The translations under genes and the position numbers were made by a program. The notes below the pieces were generated by a model that was given only the letters and a program-made list of their open reading frames with translations, was not told the origin of the DNA and searched no databases. Positions 1 through 7,800 of a stretch of 9,849 nt of DNA are shown piece by piece. The stretch covers positions 1-9,849 of the forward strand of contig WLGA01000032.1 of NCBI GenBank assembly GCA_009703445.1. Direction: 5' to 3'. Positions within the stretch are counted from its first letter, which is position 1; each line of letters opens with the position of its first letter. Origin of the DNA: Actinomycetota bacterium (lineage in GTDB: Bacteria > Actinomycetota > Actinomycetes > Actinomycetales > Microbacteriaceae).

Positions 1-773
1 TCGGTGTCGTGAAGCGAGGCCAAGAGGCGAATGGTGGCGGTCATAGCGTCGGGAACGGCGCCGCCATACATGCCGGAGTGAAGGGCGTGATCGAGGGTCT
101 TTACCTCAATCACCTGGGATACCAGCCCGCGAAGGGTTGCCGTGAGCGCCGGGATGGTCTCAGACCAGTTGCCAGAGTCTGCAACCACAATGCAATCTGC
201 CTTCAGGATGTCTTGATTCTGCTCAAGGAACGGGCGGAAAGTCGGTGAACCGGCTTCCTCCTCACCTTCGATGAACACGCTGATGCCGACCTCGAAGTCT
301 GGTCCACAAATCTCGACCAGGGTGCGAATTGCTGCCAGGTGAGAAACGATTCCGGCCTTGTCATCTGCAGCGCCGCGACCATACATGCGGCCATCCTTGG
401 TTACCGGCTCGAACGGGCTGGTTTCCCAAGCGGTTTCATCACCGGGAGGCTGAACATCGTGGTGGGCGTAAAGCAAAATCTGAGGCTTGCCGTTGCGGGC
501 GGCGCGACGAGCCACGACTGCGGGTGAACCCGGCTTGCCATCTATCGAGGCACGTCGAACCTCGACGATTTCAAAAACACCTGTGTCGCGGAAAAGTTTG
601 GCGATGGTTTCGGCGCTCAGCTCGAGATTCTTGGCATCGAAGGCCTCCCAGGCAATGCCTGGAATGCGCACCAAGTGTTCGAGTTCCTCGGTCGCGTCGT
701 TGAAACCGGCGTCGATGAGCTTCTTTGCTCGGTCGAGTTGGGTCGGGTCAATTGAAATCTCTGGAGTCGTCAT
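1..773 (-). CDS. M20 family dipeptidase, 3' end cut off by the window
   Basis: This is a zinc-dependent M20 metallopeptidase of the carnosinase/dipeptidase group, probably cytosolic, which would release amino acids from dipeptides; the exact substrate cannot be read from the sequence. The 257 visible residues carry the full M20 metal-site pattern. H104 and D106 lie in YAHHDVQPPGD, the bridging D137 in GRGAADDKAG, the catalytic/metal pair E172-E173 in EGEEEAGS, and D199 in ADSGNW. H232 in LHSGMYGG is the conserved histidine of the dimerisation domain, which begins around residue 212. Relatives are usually about 440-460 residues, so roughly 190 C-terminal residues lie beyond the left edge. The ATG at 773 has no Shine-Dalgarno sequence. 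Instead a TAAGAT box ends seven bases upstream, which suggests a leaderless transcript. The gene diverges from the DUF3043 gene. Family assignment is firm, substrate is not. Confidence 0.93.
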   Translation of the reverse strand, partial: MTTPEISIDPTQLDRAKKLIDAGFNDATEELEHLVRIPGIAWEAFDAKNLELSAETIAKLFRDTGVFEIVEVRRASIDGKPGSPAVVARRAARNGKPQILLYAHHDVQPPGDETAWETSPFEPVTKDGRMYGRGAADDKAGIVSHLAAIRTLVEICGPDFEVGISVFIEGEEEAGSPTFRPFLEQNQDILKADCIVVADSGNWSETIPALTATLRGLVSQVIEVKTLDHALHSGMYGGAVPDAMTATIRLLASLHDT

Positions 774-815
774 GAGAGTAATCTTAAAGTCCAACTTGGA
801 TATTGAGGAACACCG
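774..815. promoter_or_regulatory. Divergent spacer with overlapping candidate -10 boxes
   Basis: These 42 bases are all that separate the two divergent genes. On the minus strand TAAGAT (complement of 781-786) fits the TANNNT -10 pattern and ends seven bases before the peptidase ATG, the spacing expected of a leaderless start. On the plus strand TAATCT (779-784) also fits TANNNT and would start a leader of about 25 bases ahead of the DUF3043 gene. The two boxes share four bases. No convincing -35 element was seen for either direction. Promoter function is inferred from pattern and spacing only. Confidence 0.4.
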
Positions 816-1352
816 ATGAGCGAAAACACTCCGACCGGCAGCAAGGGTCGACCAACTCCCCCACGCAAGCAGCAGGAAGCTGCAAACTTCAAGCCAATCG
901 TTGGCAACAAATCTCCCGAGGCAATCAAGGCTGCGAAGGCTAAGGCCGCTGAAGAACGTCGCAAATCTCGCGAAGGGATGATGCGCGGCGAGGAGCGCTA
1001 CCTGACTGTGCGCGACAAGGGCCCGCAGAAGCGTCTAGCTCGAGACTTGGTTGACTCACGCTTCACAGCCGGTCAGTTGGTAATGCCTGCCCTGTTCTTG
1101 ATGATCATCATTTCTTACGCGGGCGACATGGCCACTCAGGTCTACACACTCATTGCAATGTGGGCGCTTTTCATCATCATCGCGATTGATGCTTTCTTCA
1201 TTGGTCGTCGCGTAAGCGCAGCAATCGAGAAGAAGTTCGGAACGGGCAAAGTAGAAAAGGGTGTTCGCTGGTATGCGGCCATGCGTTCGATTCAGATGCG
1301 CCCAATGCGTCTTCCAAAGCCTCAGGTAAAGCGCGGCGACAAGGTCGAGTAA
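816..1352 (+). CDS. DUF3043 family membrane protein
   Basis: This is a 178-residue protein of unknown function that I recognise as DUF3043, a family I know from actinobacteria. The N-terminal half is cytosolic-looking and highly charged: a KGRPTPPRKQ motif near residues 10-19, a lysine/arginine/alanine-rich helix at about 34-52, and a conserved-looking block RGEERYLTVRDKGP (57-70) followed by RDLVDSR (76-82). Two hydrophobic segments follow, about 87-103 and 108-130, forming a likely membrane hairpin. The tail is basic and contains MRSIQMRPMRLPKP (156-169). The start is well fixed: GAGGA (805-809) sits six bases before the ATG, and an in-frame TGA lies at 804-806. The gene is followed by a hairpin terminator and seems to be transcribed alone. 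No function is proposed. Confidence 0.88.
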   Translation: MSENTPTGSKGRPTPPRKQQEAANFKPIVGNKSPEAIKAAKAKAAEERRKSREGMMRGEERYLTVRDKGPQKRLARDLVDSRFTAGQLVMPALFLMIIISYAGDMATQVYTLIAMWALFIIIAIDAFFIGRRVSAAIEKKFGTGKVEKGVRWYAAMRSIQMRPMRLPKPQVKRGDKVE

Positions 1353-1365
1353 CACCGAGAATTGC

Positions 1366-1397
1366 AAAGGGTGGCCACTTCTGTGGTCACCCTTTTT
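1366..1397. terminator. Intrinsic terminator between convergent DUF3043 and pyrD genes
   Basis: The left arm 1366-1378 and right arm 1383-1395 form a 13-bp stem with one G-U wobble and a four-base loop (TTCT). On the plus strand the right arm runs into five T residues (1393-1397), as expected for a Rho-independent terminator of the DUF3043 gene, whose stop codon lies 13 bases upstream. The same hairpin is centred about 33 bases past the pyrD stop. On the minus strand it is followed by only a short T run (TTTGC), so it may also stop pyrD transcription, less efficiently. Confidence 0.85.
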
Positions 1398-1414
1398 CAA
1401 TGCCTGGATTGCGG

Positions 1415-2437
1415 TTAACGCGTCAAATACTTGTTGATCGCCCTGGCCCAAAACGGCCCGGCATAAACGAATCCGCTGTAGCCCTGGACGAGGGTTGCGC
1501 CAGCATCCAAGCGTTCTTGGGCTTCCTGGCCGGTTTCGATTCCACCAACCGAAACAATAGCGACCTTGCCGGCCAAACGATTCGCGAGGATGTGAAGGAC
1601 TTCGATCGAGCGCTGCTTGAGCGGGGCACCGGACAAGCCACCGGCGCCGATTTCGGCTACCTTCTTGGCGTCTGCCACCAGGCCATCGCGAGAAATCGTG
1701 GTGTTGGTCGCGATTACACCCGCAAGCCCCAGCTCGAGAGCAAGATCTGCGACGGCAACAACATCCTCGTCGGCGAGATCTGGTGCAATTTTGACCAAAA
1801 TCGGTTTGCCGGCCGCCTCTGCCTGAACGGCTAGGAGGATTGGGCGAAGTGATTCGACCGACTGCAGAGAACGCAACCCCGGGGTGTTTGGCGAAGAGAC
1901 GTTCACGGCCACGTAATCGGCGTGACGAGAGAGCAGGCGCGCACTGGTTCGGTAGTCATCCACGGCGTTTTCAACCTCGACAACGCGTGATTTGCCGATG
2001 TTTACGCCAATAATCGGCAACCTGCTGCCGTGACGGCGCCTTAGAGCCTCTAGACGCTTGGCCACAACCTCGGCACCCTGATTGTTGAAGCCCATGCGGT
2101 TGATCAACGCTCGGTCGGCAATCAGGCGGAAAAGGCGCGGCTTCTCATTGCCGCTCTGAGCGATCGCAGTAACCGTGCCGATTTCAACGTGAGAGAAACC
2201 TAGGTCACCCAGTGCTTTGATTGCTACAGCGTTCTTATCGAAACCAGCAGCCAGGCCAAACGGAGCGTCGAAGTGCAATCCAAAAGCCTGCACCTCTCCC
2301 CTGCCGCTTCGAGAAAGTCTGGCCAATTTGGTCAACCCGATTGCTCCGGAGACCCGAATGACGAACATCACCAAGTGGTGGGCGCGCTCGGGGTCCATCC
2401 GAGCAAAGACATTTTTGAAGACGAAGCTATAAAACAT
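1415..2437 (-). CDS. pyrD: Dihydroorotate dehydrogenase, class 2 (quinone-dependent)
   Basis: It oxidises dihydroorotate to orotate, the fourth step of pyrimidine synthesis, with FMN, and passes electrons to membrane quinone. The 340 residues match the usual length of class 2 enzymes. The N-terminal stretch of about residues 1-40 (FKNVFARMDPERAHHL and a following hydrophobic helix) is the membrane-associating extension that separates class 2 from class 1. FMN and substrate motifs are present in order: AAGFDKN (63-69), NRMGFNNQG (113-121), NVSSPNTPGLR (179-189) with the catalytic serine at S182, LVKIAPD (214-220) with K216, ATNTT (243-247), GAGGLSG (264-270) and SVGGI (296-300) with YSGFVY (320-325) for the FMN phosphate. 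The ATG lies six bases after the nrdR stop, so the gene is probably the last of the hisD-nrdR-pyrD operon. A GAGGG inside the end of nrdR, 13 bases upstream, is a rather distant ribosome site; coupling to nrdR translation is likely. Confidence 0.97.
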   Translation of the reverse strand: MFYSFVFKNVFARMDPERAHHLVMFVIRVSGAIGLTKLARLSRSGRGEVQAFGLHFDAPFGLAAGFDKNAVAIKALGDLGFSHVEIGTVTAIAQSGNEKPRLFRLIADRALINRMGFNNQGAEVVAKRLEALRRRHGSRLPIIGVNIGKSRVVEVENAVDDYRTSARLLSRHADYVAVNVSSPNTPGLRSLQSVESLRPILLAVQAEAAGKPILVKIAPDLADEDVVAVADLALELGLAGVIATNTTISRDGLVADAKKVAEIGAGGLSGAPLKQRSIEVLHILANRLAGKVAIVSVGGIETGQEAQERLDAGATLVQGYSGFVYAGPFWARAINKYLTR

Positions 2438-2443
2438 GGATGG

Positions 2444-2914
2444 TTAGTTGCCCTCATCTTCGTGGGTGCCGCGGTTCTGCTTGAGCACTCCAATGGCCGC
2501 CTCGAAGTCTTCCAAGGTTTCCCATCCCTGATAGACGCTCGCGAAACGCATGAAGGCCACCTCGTCCAGTTTGCGCAGCGGTTCGAGTGTCGCCAAACCA
2601 ACATCAAACGCATCGATTTGAGCCACGCCGCTTGAGCGAACGCTTTCTTCAACCTCTTGAGCCAGAAGGGCTAGGTCTGCATCGGAAACCGGTCTGCCCT
2701 GGCACGCTTTGCGAACACCGTTGACGATCTTGTCGCGACGGAATGGTTCGGTTACACCGCTGCGCTTGACCACGAGCAAACTCGCGGTTTCGGTCGTGCT
2801 GAAACGCATGTTGCACTCCGGGCACTGGCGGCGTCGGCGGATCGAAGACCCGTCGTCCGAGGTGCGGGAGTCGGTGACTCGAGAGTCTGGATAACGACAA
2901 AACGGACAGTGCAT
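2444..2914 (-). CDS. nrdR: Transcriptional repressor NrdR
   Basis: NrdR represses ribonucleotide reductase genes in response to the ATP/dATP balance, which sets dNTP supply. The 156-residue length is typical. An N-terminal zinc ribbon has C3, C6, C31 and C34 (CPFC and CPEC pairs), with the conserved arginine-rich segment SIRRRRQCPEC between them. An ATP-cone domain follows from about residue 46 to 136, with VVKRSGVTEPFRRDKI and GVRKACQGRPV as its clear signatures. The C-terminal part (RFASVYQGW...LEDFEAAI) is also typical. An AAAGGG ribosome site lies just ahead of the ATG. The gene starts 11 bases after hisD ends and ends six bases before pyrD begins, so the three are probably co-transcribed. 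No ribonucleotide reductase gene and no obvious NrdR box pair is in the window, so its targets lie elsewhere. Confidence 0.97.
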   Translation of the reverse strand: MHCPFCRYPDSRVTDSRTSDDGSSIRRRRQCPECNMRFSTTETASLLVVKRSGVTEPFRRDKIVNGVRKACQGRPVSDADLALLAQEVEESVRSSGVAQIDAFDVGLATLEPLRKLDEVAFMRFASVYQGWETLEDFEAAIGVLKQNRGTHEDEGN

Positions 2915-2925
2915 CTCGCCCTTTC

Positions 2926-4254
2926 CTACTTCTTCAATCTTGCAACGATGGCTTCGCCGTGTGCCGGCAAGCCCTCTGACTTGGCAAACTCATTCACCAG
3001 TTCGCCAATGGCGGCTAAACCGGCTTCGTCATAGTCAATCACTTGCTGAGCGCGAAGGAAACTGAGGACTCCGAGCCCCGCGCCAAACTTGGCCTGTTGC
3101 CCGGTCGGCAATACGTGGTTTGAACCAGCCATGTAGTCGCCGAGGCTGACCGGCGAATAGTCGCCCAAGAAGATTGCGCCGGCATTCGTGATCCGGGCAG
3201 CGGTGGCCTGGTTATCGACGGTGTGAATTTCGAGGTGCTCGGTGGCGTAAGCATTCGCAAATGCGATTCCGTCGCTCAGGTTGTCAACCAACACAATGGC
3301 TGATTGCTGCCCCTCGAGCGCTACCCGAACTCGTTCGGCGTGCTTGGTGCGGTCGGCGATGGCGGCGATGGCGGCCAAAACACCATCGGCAAGTTCAACA
3401 GAATCTGTAACCAAAACGGAGGCCGCTGCCTCATCGTGTTCGGCTTGACTGACCAGGTCATAGGCGATGAACTCCGCGTTCGCGCTTGAATCGGCCAGCA
3501 CCAAAATCTCCGTAGTGCCTGCCTCCGAGTCAATTCCGATAGTTCCCCGAAGTGCGCGCTTAGCAGCGGCCACATAGATGTTTCCAGGACCGGTGACTAG
3601 GTTGACCGAAGTGAAATCAATTTGAGGAAGCCCGTATGCAAAGGCAGCAATCGCAGCCGGCCCGCCAACACAAAGAACTTCCTCTACTCCAAGCAAAGCT
3701 GCGGTAGCCAAAACCGTTGGGTGCGGGCGTCCACCGAAGTCCTTTTGAGCAGGGGTTGCAACAACCAGACGTGGCACACCGGCAACCTGGGCCGGAACAA
3801 CATTCATGACCACGGATGATGGGTAAACGGCCTTGCCTCCGGGCACATACAAGCCAACAGAATCAACCGGTTGGTAGCGCTGGTGAACCTTTGCCCCCGG
3901 TGCCAGGTCAACCGACACTGGCTGAGGCATGGTTGCCTCTGAAACCTTGCGAACACGAATAATTGACTCTTCGATTGCGGTTCTTAGACCCGGCTCCAAC
4001 TCATCCAAGGCGGTTGCGAGCTCAGATTTTGACACCCGGATAGGCCTTGGGTCGACGCCATCGCGCTCGATAGTCACGTCAACTAAAGCATCAAGACCTC
4101 GAACCTTGACATCCTCTAGCAGCCCTGAAATTTGGCCGATAGCAACGCTAATGTCGACCGAAGCACGCGGAACAGATTCGTTTACGAACTGCGAATCGAG
4201 TGACTTGCCGCGTAGATCAACGATGCGCAACTTCACCTGGCGTGACTCGGTCAA
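2926..4254 (-). CDS. hisD: Histidinol dehydrogenase
   Basis: It carries out the last two steps of histidine synthesis, the NAD-dependent oxidation of histidinol to histidinal and then to histidine, using zinc. The 442 residues match the family. Key motifs: YVPGGKAVYPSSVVMN (136-151), VTGPGNIYVAAAKR (220-233) and IDSEAGTTEI (241-250). The zinc ligands are Q270 and H273 (SQAEHDE), D373 (LGDYMAG) and H432 (LPAHGEA). The catalytic pair is E339-H340 (ATEHLEI). The called start is a TTG at 4254. A strong GGAGG lies four bases upstream and an in-frame stop lies at 4273-4275, with no ATG or GTG between. A GTG at codon 7 (4236) would give MKLRIVDLRG, closer to the usual short N-terminus, but has no good ribosome site. 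It is the first gene of the probable hisD-nrdR-pyrD operon. No other his gene is present in the window. Confidence 0.97.
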   Translation of the reverse strand: MTESRQVKLRIVDLRGKSLDSQFVNESVPRASVDISVAIGQISGLLEDVKVRGLDALVDVTIERDGVDPRPIRVSKSELATALDELEPGLRTAIEESIIRVRKVSEATMPQPVSVDLAPGAKVHQRYQPVDSVGLYVPGGKAVYPSSVVMNVVPAQVAGVPRLVVATPAQKDFGGRPHPTVLATAALLGVEEVLCVGGPAAIAAFAYGLPQIDFTSVNLVTGPGNIYVAAAKRALRGTIGIDSEAGTTEILVLADSSANAEFIAYDLVSQAEHDEAAASVLVTDSVELADGVLAAIAAIADRTKHAERVRVALEGQQSAIVLVDNLSDGIAFANAYATEHLEIHTVDNQATAARITNAGAIFLGDYSPVSLGDYMAGSNHVLPTGQQAKFGAGLGVLSFLRAQQVIDYDEAGLAAIGELVNEFAKSEGLPAHGEAIVARLKK

Positions 4255-4258
4255 TGTT

Positions 4259-4263
4259 CCTCC
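4259..4263 (-). promoter_or_regulatory. Ribosome binding site that favours the TTG start of hisD
   Basis: On the minus strand the bases read GGAGG-AACA-TTG, a near-perfect anti-16S match placed four bases before the TTG codon. The spacing is short but usable, while the alternative GTG start is about 22 bases away. This favours the TTG start, making hisD a rare-start-codon gene whose translation may be kept modest. Confidence 0.6.
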
Positions 4264-4270
4264 GTTTGGG

Positions 4271-4287
4271 TTCTAGGTAATTCTAGG
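4271..4287. repeat. Tandem direct repeat TTCTAGG with 10-base period in the hisD leader
   Basis: TTCTAGG occurs at 4271-4277 and again at 4281-4287, separated by TAA, so the copies sit one helical turn apart. On the minus strand the upstream copy contributes most of the candidate TAGAAT -10 box of hisD, and the other lies about where transcription would start. The repeat is plainly visible; a role as operator is only a guess, and chance is possible at this length. Confidence 0.5.
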
Positions 4288-4348
4288 CGTTGAAATGGAA
4301 ACAATCCTCGGTTGGCTATTGTTGAAGCGGTTGAGACAAAGGTAGGAA

Positions 4349-4852
4349 ATGCAGAATTTAACCCCGGAAAAAGACCCGACAGAGGCTTTGCGCGCTTCAT
4401 TTAGAAGGCACGCATCGGGTGTTTCTGTAATCACTCTGGTTGACGCCGATAAGAAGCCAATTGGCTTTACGGCGACATCGATGACTTCACTGGGTGCGAA
4501 TCCGCCACTGGCCAGCTTCAACGTTTCTCAGGGCTCGAGCACCTATCCGAGTCTCGCGGTGGGCAAGTATGTCGGGATCCACACGCTCGGTGCTGGCACG
4601 GTAAATCTCGCGCAACGGATGGCGGCTGACCACACCCAGCGCTTCGTTTATGACGACTGGCACGAGGGGCCTTACGGGGTTCCAGTGTTTCCGGCTGCAA
4701 CTTCAATCTTGATTGCAAAAATTCGCGACATTCACAGCATCGAAAATAATGCCGTCGTGATTGTTGACATCATCGAAGGGCTTTCTGGCACCGAGGATGA
4801 AGCGCTGCTTTACTACCAGCGCAGCTACATGAAGCCTGGCGAAAAACTCTAA
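4349..4852 (+). CDS. Flavin reductase domain protein (FMN-binding split barrel)
   Basis: The 167 residues fit a stand-alone flavin reductase-like domain, the NAD(P)H:flavin oxidoreductase component type that supplies reduced FMN or FAD to partner monooxygenases. Visible family features are FRRHASGVSVIT (18-29), the flavin-contact block GFTATSMTSLGANPPLASFNV (39-59), NLAQRMA (86-92), a core strand with IHSIENNAVVIVDIIEG (128-144) and the terminal LLYYQRSY (153-160). The usual GDH element before the last barrel strands is replaced by ENNA here. No monooxygenase gene is nearby, so the partner is unknown and a protein with another flavin- or heme-linked role in the same fold cannot be excluded. 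AAAGG (4338-4342) is six bases before the ATG and an in-frame TAG at 4343-4345 fixes the start. The gene is transcribed alone, and its end lies three bases from the 3' end of dnaE. Confidence 0.85.
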   Translation: MQNLTPEKDPTEALRASFRRHASGVSVITLVDADKKPIGFTATSMTSLGANPPLASFNVSQGSSTYPSLAVGKYVGIHTLGAGTVNLAQRMAADHTQRFVYDDWHEGPYGVPVFPAATSILIAKIRDIHSIENNAVVIVDIIEGLSGTEDEALLYYQRSYMKPGEKL

Positions 4853-4855
4853 GAG
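4853..4855. other. Convergent gene junction without an intrinsic terminator
   Basis: The plus-strand flavin reductase stops at 4852 (TAA) and the minus-strand dnaE stops at 4856 (TAG), leaving three bases between. No stable hairpin followed by a T run was seen close to either stop in either direction; the short GAGC...GCTC pairing at 4853-4865 has a four-base stem and no T tract. Transcripts of the two genes are therefore likely to overlap at their 3' ends or to end by Rho. Confidence 0.6.
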
Positions 4856-7800
4856 CTAAGCGCTCAGGCAAGATGCGCCGAGCAGCACCTTGAGTTCGCC
4901 GATTAATTCGCTGCTAATTTTGACCGTCGGCTGAAGCTTGAACATTCGTTCTTGGTCGGCACTGACCAGGCGAACCTGCACTTCATCGGAGCCAGCATTG
5001 ATTCGCAAGATGCGGTCTAGTTCTTCAAGCACCTCTCGAGTGGCTTCGGATTCCTGAAGCTTCAAGACCAGTGGCCCAGCCGGGCCGTCGCCGCCGCCTT
5101 CGATGGTTTCGATTGAATATGCGTTGAGGCTCTTGCCATCATCTCGCTGACTCACGCGACCTCGAACCACCACAATCTGGTCGGCCTCAAGATTCCGGCC
5201 AAACTCTTGGTAGGTCTTACCCATCAGCATGACGTTCAGTTCGCCTTCGAAGTCTTCTACGGTTACAGCGCCATACGGGTTGCCCGAAGCGCGAGCCACC
5301 TTGTGTTGAACCGAAGTGACGAGGCCGGCGATGGTTACCGTTTCGCCGTCGGCAACGGTCTCACTCGCGTGCAGGTCAGTGATTGACATTTGGCTATGAC
5401 GGGCAATCTGCGCCTCACGGCCGGCGAGCGGGTGATCGCTGACGTACAGCCCAAGCATGTCTCGCTCGTAGGCGAGCTTCTCTTTCTTGGACCACTCAGG
5501 TCGATCAGGGACACTGCCGCCAAAACTGTCTTCAACTCCAGGGTCCGAATCAAATAGCGAGCCGAATAGGTCGACCTGACCTACCGCCTCGTTCTTTTTC
5601 AGCGAAGCCTGGGCATCCACGGCCTCTTCATGGATCTCGACCAAGGCGCGACGAGTGTTGCCGAGCGTGTCGAAGGCGCCAGCCTTAATGAGCGACTCGA
5701 TGACTCGCTTGCTGCAAACCACGGCCGGAACCTTGCGTAGGAAGTCGTGGAAGGTGGTGAAACGGCCCTTTTCGGTGCGTGCCGTGGCGATTCCATCAAC
5801 CACGTTGAGCCCGACGTTTCGCACTGCGCCAAGGCCGAATCGAATGTCCTTACCGACTGCCGAGAATGCCGCAATCGATTCGTTTACATCGGGAGCGAGC
5901 ACATTGATGCCCATGCGGCGACACTCGCTCAGATAGAGACCCAGCTTGTCCTTTGAATCGCCAACCGAGGTCAACAGCGCTGCCATGTACTCGGCCGGAT
6001 AGTTGGCCTTCAGATAGGCGGTCCAGTATGAAAGCACGCCGTAGGCAGCCGAGTGGGCGCGATTGAACGCGTAGTCGGCGAATGGAAGCAGGGTGTCCCA
6101 AAGTGCCTTGATGGCCTCCTCCGAGTAGCCGTTAGCCTTCATGCCGTCCGAGAAGCCCTCGTATTGCTTATCCAGCTCTTCCTTGTTCTTTTTACCCATC
6201 GCTCGACGCAAAAGGTCGGCTTTACCGAGCGTGAAACCCGCCGCCTTTTGAGCGGCAGCCATTACCTGTTCCTGATACACGATCAGGCCATAGGTAGGGT
6301 CTAGAACCTCTGAAAGCGACTCGGAAAGCTCAGGGTGAACCGAATCGACCTCTTGCAGACCGTTCTTTCGCAACGCGTAGTTCGTGTGCGAGTTCATACC
6401 CATCGGGCCTGGACGGTACAACGCGATGACCGCAGAGATGTGCTCGAAAAGGCTCGGCTTTAGCAGGCGAAGCAATGAGCGCATTGCTGTTCCATCGAGC
6501 TGGAAAACTCCGAGGGTGTCTCCGCGAGAAAGCAGTTCAAAAGTTGCTGGGTCCGAATCCAGATCCAAGTCTTCAAGCACCACGGTCTCGCCGCGGTTTG
6601 ACTTTATGTTGGCCAAGGTGTCATCCAAAACCGTAAGGTTTCGGAGACCCAGGAAGTCCATCTTCAGCAGACCGAGTTTTTCACAAGGTGGCTGGTCAAA
6701 CTGAGTGATGATTGCGCCATCATCTTCGCGCTTCATGATTGGGATGACATCGATCAATGGCTCGGCCGACATAATCACACCGGCAGCGTGAACACCCCAT
6801 TGGCGCTTGAGGTTCTCTAGGCCTTGGGCCAGTTCAAACACCTTGGCCGAATCGTCGTCGCCCTCAATCAGGTCGCGGAAATCCTGCGCTTCTTTATAGC
6901 GCTCCGAAGTCTTTTCAATCAGGTCGTTGAGTGAGATATCGCGACCGAGAACCATCGGCGGCATAGCCTTGGTGAGCTTCTCGCCAACCGAATATGGCAT
7001 CGCCAAGACTCGGCCGGCGTCCTTGAGCGCCTGTTTTGCCTTGATGGTTCCGAAGGTGACAATCTGGGCCACTCGGTCGTCGCCATACTTGTCTGACACG
7101 TAACGAATGACTTCACCGCGGCGACGGTCGTCGAAGTCGACATCGATGTCGGGCATCGAAACACGCTCAGGGTTTAGGAATCGCTCGAAAATCAGGCCGT
7201 GCTTAACCGGGTCCAGTTCGGTGATGCCTAGTGCGTAAGCCACAATCGAACCAGCCGCAGAACCACGACCAGGCCCAACACGGATGCCCTGTGCGCGCGC
7301 CCAGGCGATGAAGTCGGCGACCACGAGGAAGTAACCAGGGAAGCCCATCTGCTTGATGACTTCAACCTCGTAGGAGACCTGCTTGGCCTGAGCCACAGGG
7401 ATTTCGCCCTTGTAGCGACGGTTCATGCCGGCGGCAACTTCTTGTTCAAACCAGGATGCCTCGGTCTGCCCCTCAGGAACTGGGAATCGAGGCATGAGCT
7501 CGCGTTCAACGAACTCGACGTTGCATCGCTCGGCAATCAAAAGGGTGTTGTCGCAGGCCTCTGGATAGTCGGCGAATAGCTCGCGCATTTGTTTGGCCGA
7601 CTTGAGGTAAAACTCCTGGGCATCAAACTTGAAGCGGTTTGGATCCATCAGGGTCGAACCCGACTGCACGCAAAGCAGGGCCTCGTGTGCTTCGGCATCG
7701 CCGGCGTGGGTGTAGTGCAAGTCGTTGGTTGCCAGCAAAGGCATATCTAGGTCTTTGGCCAGACGAATCAGATCGCTCATGGTGCGACGTTCGATGTCCA

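Larger units (their letters stand above)
1415..4254 (-). other. Probable hisD-nrdR-pyrD operon
   Basis: Three minus-strand genes follow each other with gaps of 11 and six bases, with no hairpin or promoter-like sequence between them. The upstream limit is the divergent spacer at 4255-4348, and the downstream limit is the hairpin at 1366-1397. Co-transcription is inferred from this spacing. It would place the dNTP-sensing repressor NrdR under the same promoter as histidine and pyrimidine synthesis enzymes. Confidence 0.7.
4255..4348. promoter_or_regulatory. Divergent spacer holding hisD and flavin reductase start signals
   Basis: This 94-base region must hold the promoters of both divergent genes. 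For hisD, TAGAAT on the minus strand (complement of 4280-4285) matches TATAAT at five of six positions and would give a leader of about 20 bases; no good -35 was seen at standard spacing. For the flavin reductase, TATTGT (4317-4322) fits TANNNT, but the TTGAAA at 4290-4295 is 21 bases away, which is too far for a normal -35. The hisD ribosome site GGAGG and the flavin reductase AAAGG (4338-4342) are both clear. The promoter boxes are inferred. Confidence 0.45.

Noticed and set aside
329..703. Open plus-strand frame of 124 codons
   Set aside because: Antisense to the M20 peptidase; the arginine-, histidine- and proline-rich composition is typical of a shadow frame.
1400..1834. Open plus-strand frame of 144 codons starting next to the DUF3043 terminator
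   Set aside because: It lies wholly antisense to pyrD, which has every catalytic motif. It has no ribosome site and no recognisable protein features, and begins just after the terminator.
4255..4348. A T-box, riboswitch or histidine attenuator ahead of hisD
   Set aside because: The leader after the candidate -10 box is only about 20 bases, with no run of histidine codons, no T-box motif and no hairpin with a T tract.
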